Position numbers and translations under genes: made by a program | The notes under the pieces: generated by a model | What the model was told of the DNA's origin: nothing | The model's database searches: none | What the model saw: the letters and a program-made list of their open reading frames with translations, nothing else | In this document: positions 17,598 through 26,827 of the stretch, piece after piece | Layout of the letters: each line of letters begins with the position of its first letter | Position numbering within the stretch: position 1 is the stretch's first letter | From: Paraburkholderia mimosarum LMG 23256 = NBRC 106338 | Lineage (GTDB): Bacteria > Pseudomonadota > Gammaproteobacteria > Burkholderiales > Burkholderiaceae | Reading direction: 5' to 3' | DNA length: 64,000 nucleotides | NCBI RefSeq assembly: GCF_000739815.1 | Contig: NZ_BBJJ01000001.1 | Coordinates: 372,001 to 436,000, forward strand

Positions 17598-20243
17598 ATG
17601 AAACGCAATCTGGAGACTTACGAGTCCAGGCGTCGCTTCGAGAAGACGCCGGAGCCCCCTGGCCGTGCGCCGCAAAACAGGCGCAGCAAGAACGATGGAG
17701 GCATGGCTTCATTCGTGATCCAGCGCCACGATGCGAGCCAGTTGCACTACGACTTTCGCCTCGAACTCGACGGCACGCTGAAGTCATGGGCCGTGCCGAA
17801 GGAGCCGAGCAACGATCCTTCGGTCAAGCGGCTCGCGGTGCACGTCGAGGATCATCCGCTCGAATACGGCAAATTCGAGGGAACGATTCCCGAGGGCAAC
17901 TACGGCGCCGGCACCGTCGAAATCTGGGACCACGGTGTCTGGCGGCCCGAAGGCGGGCTGCGCGCGGCGCGCGAGGGGTACGAGCACGGCAAGCTGGTCT
18001 TCACCCTCGAAGGCGAGCGTATGCATGGCGGCTGGGCGCTCGTGCGCAGCCCCATGAAGGGGACGAAGCAGGATCGCTGGCTGCTCATCAAGCAGCGCGA
18101 CGGGGCGGCCAGCGACAAAGACAGACGCACGAGGCCGGCCGACGGCAGCCGTAAGGGCGACGGCAGGCCTAAGGGCGACGCAAAGCGAGCCACGCAGCCC
18201 GCCGCAGACTTGCTGCAAGCGATACCTGACGTTGCTCGCGCTTCCTCTCCGCCACGCGCCGGTGATGCGCTGGAAGGCGCGGTGCGGGGCGCGTTGCCGG
18301 CGGAGCTGGCGCCGCAGCTGGCCACGCCCGCCAAAGCACCGCCGAGCGGCGAGGACTGGCTCTACGAGCTGAAATTCGACGGCTATCGCGTGCTCGCACG
18401 CATCGACAAGGGCGCCAGGGGCAAATCGCGTGTGCGCGTTTTCACGCGAGCGGGCCTTGACTGGAGCGCGAAATTCCCGAAGCAGATCGAGGCGCTCGGT
18501 GCCCTCGATGTCGAATCGGCGTGGCTCGACGGCGAGGCGGTGGTGCTCGACGAGCGGGGCGTGCCCGACTTTCAGGCGCTGCAGAACGCATTCGATGCGG
18601 GTCGCGCGGACGCCATCGCGTTCTGGCTGTTCGACCTTCCCTGGCTCAACGGAATGGATCTGCGCAAGGTGCCGCTCGAACAGCGCCGCGCACGGCTGGA
18701 AGCCCTGCTGCGCGACACGCCGCAAACGGCGTTGCGCTTCTCGGAGGCTGTCGAGGGCGACCCCGAGGCGCTCATGCGGGCCGCGTGCGGCGCGAACCTC
18801 GAAGGGCTCGTTGCGAAGCGGCGCGACAGTCATTACACCTCGACGCGCACCGCCGCGTGGCTCAAGCTGCGCTGCGCGCAGCGCCAGGAATTCGTGATCG
18901 GCGGCTATACGGAGCCAACGGGTAGCCGGGTGGGCTTTGGCGCGCTGCTCCTTGGCGTGTACGAAAATGGCGCGCTGCGTTACGCGGGGCGTGTGGGGAC
19001 CGGCTTCGACGCGAAACTGCTCGAATCGATCACGCACGAATTGCAGGCGCGCACGACCGAAACGTCGCCGTTTGCCGCGCTTCCCGCCGCACAGCGGCGC
19101 GCGGCGGTGCACTGGGTTCGTCCGGAACTGGTCGCCGAAGTGCGCTTCAAGACGTGGACGAGCGCAGGGGTGGTGCGTCAGGCGTCGTTTGTCGGTCTGC
19201 GTCGCGACAAGCCGGCCGAAACCATCGTGCGCGAGCCGCAATCGCCGCCCGTCGAGGCGGCGCAGGGCGCACGCTCGCGCAACGCCAGGGCGGAAGAAAC
19301 CGGGCGCCCAGCCGCTGCGCCCGCTCATCGCCATGCGCGTGCCGGGCGCGAAGAGACCGAAGTCGCGGGCGTGCGCATCACGCACCCGGAGCGCGTGATC
19401 GACGAGCAAAGCGGCTTGCGCAAAATCGATCTCGTTCACTACTTCGAGGCGATTGCGCCGCAGCTCTTGCCGCACCTGCGCAAACGACCGGTGTCGATCG
19501 TCCGTGCGCCGCGCGGGGTCTCCGGAGAACGGTTTTTCCAGCGGCACGCAAAGGTGCCGCAGATTCCGCAGGCCACGCGGCACCCCGATCTCGATCCCGG
19601 CCACGCGCCGCTGCTGACGCTGGAGACCGCGCAGGCGCTCGTCGGCGCGGCGCAGATGGATGCGATCGAACTGCACACCTGGAACGCGCTCGCCACGAGC
19701 ATCGAGAAGCCCGATCGCATCGTGTTCGATCTCGACCCCGATCCTTCGCTCGACTGGAGCCGCATGATCGAGGCCGCGCGGTTGACCCATGAGCTACTCG
19801 ACGCACTCGGCTTGCAGGCATGGTGCAAGACGAGCGGCGGCAAGGGGTTGCATGTGGTCGTGCCGCTTGGGCGACATGCGGGTTGGGACGAGGTCCGCGA
19901 GTTCGCACGCGCCGTTGCCGAGCACATGGCGGCGATGCTGCCCGAACGCTTCAGCGCGAAGATGGGGCCGCAGAACCGCAAGGGACGCATTTTCGTGGAC
20001 TATCTGCGCAATTCACGCGGAGCCAGCACGATTGCGGCTTATGCGCCGCGTGCGCGGCCAGGGCTTGGCGTTTCGGTGCCGCTGCGCTGGGACGAAGTCG
20101 AAAACACGACCGCCGGCGACCAATGGACCGTCGCGAATGTGCACGAGCGGCTGGAAGCGCTCGAAGGCGACCCTTGGGAGGGGTATGGCCGCACGCGTCA
20201 GCGTATCGGCGCGGCCATGCTGCGGCGCTTGCGGGGCGGTTGA
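17598..20243 (+). CDS. ligD: Multidomain ATP-dependent DNA ligase LigD
   Basis: The 881-residue protein starts at ATG 17598 behind AAGGAG. Three domains follow in the order phosphoesterase (residues about 35-160, HDASQLHYDFRLELDG and HVEDHPLEYG), ATP-dependent ligase (about 235-530, nucleotidyl lysine near 259 in ELKFDGYR) and primase-polymerase (about 600-880, VFDLDPDPSLDW metal site and SGGKGLHV). This is the full non-homologous end-joining enzyme that trims, fills and seals double-strand breaks together with Ku. The linker regions are Lys/Arg/Ala-rich. No ku gene lies in the window, so the partner must be elsewhere. Confidence 0.96.
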   Translation: MKRNLETYESRRRFEKTPEPPGRAPQNRRSKNDGGMASFVIQRHDASQLHYDFRLELDGTLKSWAVPKEPSNDPSVKRLAVHVEDHPLEYGKFEGTIPEGNYGAGTVEIWDHGVWRPEGGLRAAREGYEHGKLVFTLEGERMHGGWALVRSPMKGTKQDRWLLIKQRDGAASDKDRRTRPADGSRKGDGRPKGDAKRATQPAADLLQAIPDVARASSPPRAGDALEGAVRGALPAELAPQLATPAKAPPSGEDWLYELKFDGYRVLARIDKGARGKSRVRVFTRAGLDWSAKFPKQIEALGALDVESAWLDGEAVVLDERGVPDFQALQNAFDAGRADAIAFWLFDLPWLNGMDLRKVPLEQRRARLEALLRDTPQTALRFSEAVEGDPEALMRAACGANLEGLVAKRRDSHYTSTRTAAWLKLRCAQRQEFVIGGYTEPTGSRVGFGALLLGVYENGALRYAGRVGTGFDAKLLESITHELQARTTETSPFAALPAAQRRAAVHWVRPELVAEVRFKTWTSAGVVRQASFVGLRRDKPAETIVREPQSPPVEAAQGARSRNARAEETGRPAAAPAHRHARAGREETEVAGVRITHPERVIDEQSGLRKIDLVHYFEAIAPQLLPHLRKRPVSIVRAPRGVSGERFFQRHAKVPQIPQATRHPDLDPGHAPLLTLETAQALVGAAQMDAIELHTWNALATSIEKPDRIVFDLDPDPSLDWSRMIEAARLTHELLDALGLQAWCKTSGGKGLHVVVPLGRHAGWDEVREFARAVAEHMAAMLPERFSAKMGPQNRKGRIFVDYLRNSRGASTIAAYAPRARPGLGVSVPLRWDEVENTTAGDQWTVANVHERLEALEGDPWEGYGRTRQRIGAAMLRRLRGG

Positions 20244-20270
20244 AGGCGGGAAACGGAAAGAAGCGCGCAG

Positions 20271-20289
20271 GGCGGCTACACGAGCCGCC
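20271..20289. terminator. Possible bidirectional hairpin between ligD and the phasin gene
   Basis: GGCGGCT (20271-20277) pairs exactly with AGCCGCC (20283-20289) over a five-base loop, in the 62-base gap between two converging genes. A T-run is missing on both sides, so it would be a weak or factor-assisted terminator. Confidence 0.45.
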
Positions 20290-20305
20290 TCGTGAAGGTT
20301 TGCGC

Positions 20306-20866
20306 TCAGCGCTTCGCTGTTTCCGCTGTGAGATCGACGGCGCGCTTTGCCGACTTCGACGCCGCCGCCGTCGCCATCTCGAGGCTGCTACGAGCGGCCT
20401 CGACAGCCTGTTGCCCGGTCTCCTGAAGCGACCCGTAAAGTGCGTGGGCGGCGCTGATCGCCGAGTCGAGTGCGGCCACGATCGGCTCGGAGCCGCGCGG
20501 TGCGCGCTGTGCGAAGTCGTTCAGCATGGCTCGCGTTCGCGTGCCGTATTCCGCCACCTGTGCCTGGGTACACCGTACGCAGGCCGCCTGGGCCGCGGCC
20601 GCAAGCTCGAGCACCCGGCGGTTGTAGTCCTGCACTTGCTGCGAGGCCGGCGCCATGAATTCGCTCTGCACCGCGAGCCACTCGGAAGGCCCCTGGGCGG
20701 ACAGCGCCCGCTGCGAGAAGTTGCGTGTGGCGTCGAGAAAGTTTCGCGCGGCCTCGAGGTTGAGGTGCGCGAGTCTGTCCATGCTGTCGGTGAATGTGCT
20801 GCTTAGTTCAACGAATATTGCGACGCCGGATTTTTGCGAGGCGGAAACCAGCTCCTGGACTTGCAT
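20306..20866 (-). CDS. Phasin family protein
   Basis: A 186-residue, helical, alanine-rich protein in the TIGR01841 phasin style: VQELVSASQKSGVAIFVELS at the start, LEAARNFLDATRNFSQRALS in the middle, and a C-terminal Ala/Lys helix (AAASKSAKRAVDLTAETAKR). Phasins coat polyhydroxyalkanoate granules. The ATG at 20866 follows AGGAG; 32 upstream in-frame codons are excluded. No PHA synthase is adjacent. Confidence 0.88.
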   Translation of the reverse strand: MQVQELVSASQKSGVAIFVELSSTFTDSMDRLAHLNLEAARNFLDATRNFSQRALSAQGPSEWLAVQSEFMAPASQQVQDYNRRVLELAAAAQAACVRCTQAQVAEYGTRTRAMLNDFAQRAPRGSEPIVAALDSAISAAHALYGSLQETGQQAVEAARSSLEMATAAASKSAKRAVDLTAETAKR

Positions 20867-21031
20867 GATGCAACTCCTGTGGGAAGGCATGCTATCGAGT
20901 TGCTTAAAAGACCGGTGGTACGTGCGTGCGAAATCACGTACCCACGGCGCAATAAAGCTCAATATGCGGTGAGGAGGGGGAAAAGACGGCTAAAAGCGGG
21001 ATGAAGGCGACAGCCTGTGCGCAAGAAACGC

Positions 21032-21229
21032 TCAGGGCGCGCGCTTGATGTTCCGAAGCAGCGCGTTTCCGTCGTTTGTCAGGCAGGGGCTGTGGGTGCC
21101 GGGCACTGATTGTTCCATGGTGATCAGATGGCGTTTGATCAGGACGTCCAGCTCTTCGCGTGTGAGATCGATTTGTTCGGGAGAGTCCTTGACGAGCATC
21201 AGGGTGGCGTATTCGTGAGGGCTGAGCAT
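21032..21229 (-). CDS. Small hypothetical protein, possible winged-helix fragment
   Basis: A 65-residue protein from ATG 21229, with GGAG six bases upstream. The sequence MLSPHEYATLMLVKDSPEQI then LTREELDVLIKRHLI and LTNDGNALL resembles the helix-turn-helix plus wing of small MarR/PadR-like or ArsR-like proteins, as seen in orphan Burkholderia proteins. No ligand domain exists. Regulatory function is possible but unproven. Confidence 0.62.
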   Translation of the reverse strand: MLSPHEYATLMLVKDSPEQIDLTREELDVLIKRHLITMEQSVPGTHSPCLTNDGNALLRNIKRAP

Positions 21230-21632
21230 GTCTGTCTCCAACATTGATTTAATTATTCGGCATGGAATGCCGCAGACCGGGTATAGCGTTACATGCTTGC
21301 GTACAGCAGCGGACGACAGTTGGCGGAAAGTAATTAGCAAGAAACCTGAAATCTGCGCAATCACAATCACAGCGGAGAACGTTGAATCACAGCCAGGCAG
21401 GGCGGCGCATTTGCATGACCAACGGAGCGGAGCTTGGCGCTACGGTGTCGCGACGAACGGGCGATTCGACTTCGTTTCCTGAAGCAAGCTGCTTGGAAAA
21501 ATCTGCGAACTCAGGTTACCAGATCATTATGCAACAAGGGAAACGACCATCGGCTGTTCGTAAGTCGACCTATATGGACAGCAACGGTTTGACCCGATGT
21601 GATACTTCGCGTTTCCTGGTAAAGCAAGCGGT
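21230..21632. other. Intergenic region, 403 bases, no confident gene
   Basis: Base composition is visibly less GC-rich than the surroundings. One plus-strand frame (21382-21678) is open for 98 codons but has no good ribosome binding site, no family resemblance and overlaps the end of the proline-rich gene. It probably contains the promoter for the minus-strand gene at 21229. Confidence 0.5.
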
Positions 21633-21884
21633 TCATTCAATCCTGCAACGACGGATGGAAGCGCTTTCCATGCCCTGAGTGCTCCGGGGGCGCGCTTTTT
21701 TGTTCACTCGCTCGGGCGGGGACTGCGGCGGAGGGTCGCCCTCGGGCAGCGGGGGCGGAACGTCGTCGGGCAACGGAGACGGCGGCGGGGGCTTTGAGGG
21801 ATCGTGTCCGCCGTCCGGATCTTCGACTGGAAGATGGGCGCGCACGTCGGTGCGCAAGGGCGAATGGGTCGGGCTGATCTGCAT
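21633..21884 (-). CDS. Proline-rich small hypothetical protein
   Basis: An 83-residue protein starting MQISPTHSPLRTDVRAHLP, followed by a strongly proline-rich run of alternating acidic residues (KPPPPSPLPDDVPPPLPEGD). It has no signal peptide or membrane segment. A GAGAG-type site precedes the ATG at 21884. It lies 71 bases downstream of the MFS gene on the same strand. No family recognised; likely disordered. Confidence 0.5.
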   Translation of the reverse strand: MQISPTHSPLRTDVRAHLPVEDPDGGHDPSKPPPPSPLPDDVPPPLPEGDPPPQSPPERVNKKARPRSTQGMESASIRRCRIE

Positions 21885-21955
21885 GGTGGTGGACTCTCTC
21901 TCGGTAGAGGAACGGGAAACGCCGGAAAGTCGACGATTTCCGCGCCGGGGCGGCC

Positions 21956-23185
21956 TCATTTCATCGCTGTTGGTCGGTCTTCGCGGCGTGTCTGCCGTAT
22001 GCCGATGGCCATTGCGACTAACGCAAGCGTGACGCAGACCGCCGCGAAAGCCACGTTCGCCCGCAAATGGCCCACGTGGCGCGACAGCAGGGCGACGCCG
22101 ACGGCCGGCAACGAGTTACCGCTGTAACAGCACAGCAAATAAGCGGAAAGCAGTTCGGCGCGTTGCTGCGGCGGCGCAATCCGGTTGACCTCCTGAAGGC
22201 TGCCACGGAACCCGAATGCGGATGCTATGCCGCACAGCGCGCTCGCCAGTATCAGCAACCCGATCGATCCCGCGGCTTGAGCCCACAGCAGCAGACCGAG
22301 ACTGGGAGCAAGCAGCACGAGGCCGGTGAACATCGTGACGCGGGACGGCAGCAACGGTGTCAGCGCGACGGTGACAGCGCCCGCAGCGAAGAGTTCGGCG
22401 ACTATCGCTCCGCTCGTGGCAGGGCTATGCATATGCATGCTGTTGGCAAGCAGATTAGGCAGGAGTGCGGCATAAAATCCGAGGAGGGCGAAAGTGGCGA
22501 ATGCGGTGACGGCGGGGGCGACGAACGCGGCGCGCGACCCCGAAGGAACGCCGATGCGCGGCCTGAACGACAACTGCGCGTGCGCGCGTACCGAAAGGTC
22601 GACGGTCTCGCGGGTCCGGGCGGTGAACGCCGCCGTGACGACGAGCATCAACAGATAGACGAGGAACACCGTGCGAAGCGGCCATGGCACGAACTGCGCG
22701 AGCAGGCCGGCCACGAGAACGCCGCCGGCAAGGCCGGCAAGATTGACTGCCGCGGCGAGACGACTCGCGCGCGTCTTGTCCGCGCTGGCATACAGGTCGG
22801 CAATCCATGCCGTGGCTGTTGCCGCGCCGACGCCGATCGCAAGGCCGCTCGCCGCACGCGCCAGAAACAGCATCGCGGGGTGCACGGCGAGCAGAAACAG
22901 CAGCGCGCTCGCGCCTCCCACAGCGAGCATGAGCAGGCTGATATGCCGGCGCCCTGCCTGGTCCGACACGTGGCCGAATGCGGATAGTGCGCCGAGATTG
23001 CCGATCACGTAAGTGGCGTACACGAGCGTGATAGTGAGATCGGAAAGGCCGAAGCGGTGCTGGTAGAGCGCATAAAGCGGCGTGACGAGCGTGCTCCCGG
23101 CATAGAGCGCGCCGAGCAGCACGGCCGCCGCGAGCAGCGACGCCCGGCCGGGGAGCGGGGTCTTGCTCCATTGCAGTTCTTGCAT
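21956..23185 (-). CDS. MFS transporter
   Basis: The 409-residue protein has twelve predicted membrane helices. The major facilitator signature is between helices 2 and 3 (GHVSDQAGRRH), and a long Ala-rich helix 4-5 region (ASGLAIGVGAATATAW) follows. The central loop after helix 6 carries TARTRETVDLS. The start is ATG 23185 with GCGGAG upstream; an in-frame ATG at 23200 is an alternative. It resembles drug or sugar efflux permeases of about 400 residues, but the substrate cannot be assigned. No regulator is adjacent. Confidence 0.88.
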   Translation of the reverse strand: MQELQWSKTPLPGRASLLAAAVLLGALYAGSTLVTPLYALYQHRFGLSDLTITLVYATYVIGNLGALSAFGHVSDQAGRRHISLLMLAVGGASALLFLLAVHPAMLFLARAASGLAIGVGAATATAWIADLYASADKTRASRLAAAVNLAGLAGGVLVAGLLAQFVPWPLRTVFLVYLLMLVVTAAFTARTRETVDLSVRAHAQLSFRPRIGVPSGSRAAFVAPAVTAFATFALLGFYAALLPNLLANSMHMHSPATSGAIVAELFAAGAVTVALTPLLPSRVTMFTGLVLLAPSLGLLLWAQAAGSIGLLILASALCGIASAFGFRGSLQEVNRIAPPQQRAELLSAYLLCCYSGNSLPAVGVALLSRHVGHLRANVAFAAVCVTLALVAMAIGIRQTRREDRPTAMK

Positions 23186-23650
23186 CGGTATTCTCCGCAT
23201 CAGGGATAGAACCATGCATCGAGCACCCAGGGCAGCGCGGCGAGACGCGTCACCATGTCGACCAGTGCGCTCTCCGGAATCCACATGAAAGTCACGGTGA
23301 ATTCCTCGTAGGTTGCACCGGGGCTCGTCGCGGCGCGGAAGCGCTTCACGCGTGACGCATAGCGGCCGATCACCTGCCACAGGGTAATGACCTGTAGGTG
23401 TCCAGAACGACAGCGCACGGATAGCGACCACGCGAGACCGGGAACCAGGATCGGTTCTCCTCGCGAGAGCACGCATGTCTGCGCGGCCGATGACCGCGAA
23501 TTCGACGATTGCCGCATTTTCGGTGAGACAACTGGGTGGCGACACCATGGATGAAAGATGGGTATCCCGCAGACGACATTCGCTGCGAGGCTACCCATGC
23601 GGCGCGCAACTCGCATACCGCATCGTCGTGGACGCCTCGGCGCACGCACG
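23186..23650. other. Intergenic region with a possible gene remnant
   Basis: A minus-strand frame ends at 23200 with a stretch of about 50 residues (FTVTFMWIPESALVDMVTRL, then ALPWVLDAW) that looks like half of an ACT- or Lrp-type ligand-binding fold. The upstream part of the frame looks random and has no clear start. A truncated gene is possible. Nothing else is visible in these 465 bases, which also carry the MFS promoter region. Confidence 0.35.
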
Positions 23651-24622
23651 CTAAGCCGGATGTTCGCCATGCTCGCTCAGCTCGGGCTCGAAAAAGACCC
23701 AGCGCGCGGCCGGGAACGCCTTCTGCAGGCCAATTTCCAACCGCCCGATGGTGCGCACCAGGTCGTCGGGGCTTTGCTGTGCGGCGAGCCGCGCCTGCAC
23801 GGCAACGACGAAGCTGTCGGACCAGCGCAGCACCACGAGGCTCACGATCTGCTCGATCTCGGGACGCGCCTCGAGCCACGCGCGTATCGCGCCGCGGTCC
23901 CGCGGGCGCGCCGCCTCGCCGACGATGAGCGACTTGATTTCACGCAGCGTCAGCACGGCCGTCGCCATCATCACGATGCCCACGCCGATGCTTCCCAGGG
24001 CATCGAACAGCGCCTTGCCGGTGATCGCGGCGAGGCCGAGGCCGGCGAGCGAGACGAGCACGCCGGCGAGCGCGGCGGCGTCCTCGCCGATCGAGAGCAT
24101 GACTTCGAGCTGGCCCGTCTCGTGAAACCAGCGCCACAGGCCGCCTGCGCGCCGATTCTTATCGACCGAGCGGATCGATGCGCGCAAGGCGCAGCCCTCG
24201 ACGATGGCCGATACCGCTAGCACGCCAATCGCCACTCCCGCATGTTCGAGGCCGGCATGCCGCCATAGGTGCCAGAGACCGATGCCCATGGAGCCGAGTC
24301 CGCCGACGATGAAGAACTGGAGCGCGACGAGCATCGCATAGAAGTGCGTTTCGCGGCCGAAGCCGAGCGGATGGAGCTCGTCCGCCTCGCTCGCGGCGGC
24401 GCGTCTGCCGCGGATGAGCAGGATCTGGTTTGCGCAATCCGCGCTGGAGTGCACGGCCTCGGCTAGCGTTGCGCCGGAGTTCGTCCAGGCCGCCGCCGCG
24501 AACTTGCTCAGCGCGACGATGACATTCGACGCTAGCGCATAGTAGACGGCGCGGGGAACGCTTCCGTGCGCACGGCGCGGGGTCGCCGCACGGCGTTCGC
24601 CGTTTTCCTCTCGCCCGGTCAT
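23651..24622 (-). CDS. Cation diffusion facilitator, ZnT9-like subgroup
   Basis: The 323-residue protein has six predicted helices and a cytoplasmic C-terminal domain. Helix 2 carries HSSADCANQ, giving one Asp. Helix 5 carries GEDAAALAG, where classical zinc exporters have HxxxD. This ED-AA-G pattern and the ADxxNQ motif are typical of the SLC30A9/ZnT9-like branch. It also has the conserved LHPLGFGRETHFYAM loop. It probably exports a divalent metal from the cytoplasm, but the changed helix 5 site leaves the ion uncertain. The gene is monocistronic. Confidence 0.88.
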   Translation of the reverse strand: MTGREENGERRAATPRRAHGSVPRAVYYALASNVIVALSKFAAAAWTNSGATLAEAVHSSADCANQILLIRGRRAAASEADELHPLGFGRETHFYAMLVALQFFIVGGLGSMGIGLWHLWRHAGLEHAGVAIGVLAVSAIVEGCALRASIRSVDKNRRAGGLWRWFHETGQLEVMLSIGEDAAALAGVLVSLAGLGLAAITGKALFDALGSIGVGIVMMATAVLTLREIKSLIVGEAARPRDRGAIRAWLEARPEIEQIVSLVVLRWSDSFVVAVQARLAAQQSPDDLVRTIGRLEIGLQKAFPAARWVFFEPELSEHGEHPA

Positions 24623-24827
24623 CGCGTCTGTTCCTCGTTGGCTCCCGCTGAATCTCGATCACGCAAGCGCTGAACCCGCCAGGCGCGCTTCTGCGCGCAC
24701 AGCGGCGCGAGCGCACAACGGGGCGGCTGCTCTCCAGGCACGCGCGATGCTTGCAACTGAACGCGAGGCCGGCGCGCGGCCAGCGGCCGCATGGATGCCC
24801 AGTTCGAACGAGCGAAGGAGGGCAGCG

Positions 24828-25103
24828 ATGGATATTCACTTTCTTGACGACACTGTGACGTTCGACGGCTCCAGCCTGCGTATGCACTTCATGGTCGAGC
24901 GCGACGGCGAGCCGGTCAAATGCGCGATCACCGTCGAGGCGCTCGAAGATCACTTCGGGGCAGAATCCGCGCTCGAGGACTCACTGCGAAAAGCATTCGA
25001 ACGTGGACGCTCGCGCATACTCGCCGCATGTGCCGATGCGATGAACGAAACAGAAGGTGGTGTGGTGTTGCATAGCGGCGCGTTTCGCGCCACCGGCGAA
25101 TGA
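24828..25103 (+). CDS. DUF1488 family protein
   Basis: A 91-residue protein beginning MDIHFLDDTVTFDGSSLRMH, followed by FMVERDGEPVKCAITVEALE and FERGRSRILAAC, the conserved blocks of DUF1488. A strong AAGGAGG precedes ATG 24828. The family is small, cytoplasmic and of unknown function. The 205 bases before it carry no other gene. Confidence 0.85.
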   Translation: MDIHFLDDTVTFDGSSLRMHFMVERDGEPVKCAITVEALEDHFGAESALEDSLRKAFERGRSRILAACADAMNETEGGVVLHSGAFRATGE

Positions 25104-25210
25104 CATCCGCTACCACTGCGAAATGACACGGGCAATCGGAAATCATGTGAAGCAGGCCACCATAGGTACGAGCCGTGCTCAACCTCGGGTGTTTGAGGGA
25201 GGGCACAATC

Positions 25211-25495
25211 ATGAAACCCACGACGAACGCACTGCGCACCATTCTGGCGACACTCGTCGCTGGCACGGCACTGGCGGCGGGCGGCACGGTGCTCGCGGAC
25301 AGCGATGTCACGCCGCGGCCAAGGTACGACGAGCCAGCCCGCGCTCCGGCACCCGGTCGCGAAACCACGCTCGGCTGGCACGGCGACCGCTATTGGGATG
25401 GCCACCGCTATTGGGAGCATGACGAATGGATGCACCGTCACCCCCATGATCGCGACACGCGGCGCGACCGTGATCACGAAGAACACTACGATTGA
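25211..25495 (+). CDS. Small secreted His/Arg/Asp-rich protein
   Basis: A 94-residue protein with a signal peptide (LRTILATLVAGTALAAGG, cleavage near VLADS). The mature part is rich in Trp, His, Arg and Asp, including RYWDGHRYWEHDEWMHRHPH and DRDTRRDRDHEEHYD. The repeated RYW(D/E) and histidine clusters could bind metal, but no family is recognised. GGGAGGG lies before ATG 25211. Confidence 0.78.
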   Translation: MKPTTNALRTILATLVAGTALAAGGTVLADSDVTPRPRYDEPARAPAPGRETTLGWHGDRYWDGHRYWEHDEWMHRHPHDRDTRRDRDHEEHYD

Positions 25496-25655
25496 CAGCA
25501 CGCCTTGAGCGATGCGGGGCGCGCATCGACGTGAAGGACGATGGGTGAGGACCCGGGGATCCGATTCGCGCTCCGCGGAATATGACGAGAAAATGCGTGC
25601 TCCACGAACAATCAGACCGGGCGGCGGCAAGCGCCTGTCCCTGAGGAATGACCCG

Positions 25656-26579
25656 ATGCAGAGCCTCAAGGCAGGCCTCATACGTTTCGCCATGCTTGCC
25701 ATTCTGGCGGCATGCAGCCTGGTATGCCCGGGGCTGCAGGCGCAGACATCTGACGATGCCGCCCGCTTGCTCGCCACCTACCATGACCTGAAACCACGGC
25801 TCGAACAGAACGCGTTTCACCGGCGCTTGTATCTCGATTCACAGGAATCGCCATCGACGGTCACAGGCCAGATCTACGCCGTGATGGACTACCCGTTTGC
25901 GACGGTCCACCGCGCGCTCAGTGATGCGAACGGACTCAATAACTGGTGCGACGTACTGCTCCTGCATCCCAACATCAAGTACTGCCGTTCGTCGGGCAGT
26001 AGCGGCGGCAATATGCTGACCATCAACGTGAGCCAGGAAGAAGTGGCCGAAGAACTCCGGTCCACCTACCGCCTGCGTTTCAATTACGACGCCGCGGTCA
26101 CCCGCCCGGGATACTTCCGCGTGAGGCTCCACGCCGACAGCGGACCTTTGAATACCCGCGATTATCAAATCGTCCTCGAAGCCGTGTCGCTCGGCAGTAG
26201 CCGCACGTTCCTGCATCTGACCTATGCGTACAGCTACGGCACGCTGGGGCGTCTCGCCATGAAAGGCTATCTGGCGACGTTCGGCCGCGGCAAGGTCGGC
26301 TTTACCGACATCGCCGATGGGTCCGCGGCGCAGCCGGAATACGTCAGCGGCGTGCGCGGTCTCGTCGAGCGCAACACCATGCGTTACTACCTGGCCATCG
26401 ATGCCTGGCTGCGCGAACCGCCGGGGCAGCCCGATACGCGGCTGCAGCAGCGCCTGAGCAACTGGTTCAGCGCCAGCGAGCAATATTCGCGGCAATTGCA
26501 CGAAATCGACCGGCAGCAGTACATGCAGATGAAGCAAGACGAATACAGGCGCCAGCAGGCGATGAACAGGAGCGGGTGA
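25656..26579 (+). CDS. Exported START-like domain protein of unknown function
   Basis: The 307-residue protein begins with a signal peptide (RFAMLAILAACSLVCPGLQA). The mature protein contains a START/SRPBCC-like pattern: VTGQIYAVMDYPFATVHRAL, NNWCDVLLLHPNIKYC, strands rich in Tyr/Phe (FNYDAAVTRPGYFRVRLHA) and a long C-terminal helix. Such folds bind lipids or other hydrophobic ligands; that is inference here. The start at 25656 is supported by TGAGGA. It is followed after one base by a small gene that is probably co-translated. Confidence 0.72.
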   Translation: MQSLKAGLIRFAMLAILAACSLVCPGLQAQTSDDAARLLATYHDLKPRLEQNAFHRRLYLDSQESPSTVTGQIYAVMDYPFATVHRALSDANGLNNWCDVLLLHPNIKYCRSSGSSGGNMLTINVSQEEVAEELRSTYRLRFNYDAAVTRPGYFRVRLHADSGPLNTRDYQIVLEAVSLGSSRTFLHLTYAYSYGTLGRLAMKGYLATFGRGKVGFTDIADGSAAQPEYVSGVRGLVERNTMRYYLAIDAWLREPPGQPDTRLQQRLSNWFSASEQYSRQLHEIDRQQYMQMKQDEYRRQQAMNRSG

Positions 26580-26580
26580 A

Positions 26581-26763
26581 ATGACAGCGCAAGACGAAAT
26601 ACCTCATGGAGCCGGCCAGCCGCCGCGCGAAGATGGTCAGCACGAACAGGACGGGAATTTACGGGCCGGTCTTTCCGGGCCTTCCGACGAAGGCGCGACC
26701 GTTCCCGAGACGCAGGTGCGGGTAGACGACCTCTCGGAGATCGCGCACAAGCCGGATGATTGA
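26581..26763 (+). CDS. Small hydrophilic hypothetical protein
   Basis: A 60-residue acidic protein (MTAQDEIPHGAGQPPREDG to VRVDDLSEIAHKPDD) with no hydrophobic core. Its ATG is one base after the previous stop, and AGGAG lies in the tail of that gene, so translation is probably coupled. No family recognised; likely disordered. Confidence 0.55.
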   Translation: MTAQDEIPHGAGQPPREDGQHEQDGNLRAGLSGPSDEGATVPETQVRVDDLSEIAHKPDD

Positions 26764-26827
26764 AGCACCCGCGCGGAGAAGGACAAGAACAGCGGGATAT
26801 CCAGGGTGTACGAAACGCTACCGGCAT

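Noticed and set aside
17598..20243. LigD operon with Ku
   Set aside because: No neighbouring frame shows the Ku core; the divergent small gene is far too short.
21382..21678. 98-codon plus-strand frame in the intergenic region after the phasin
   Set aside because: No ribosome binding site, no family resemblance, Arg/Ser-rich chance-like composition, and overlap with the end of the proline-rich gene.
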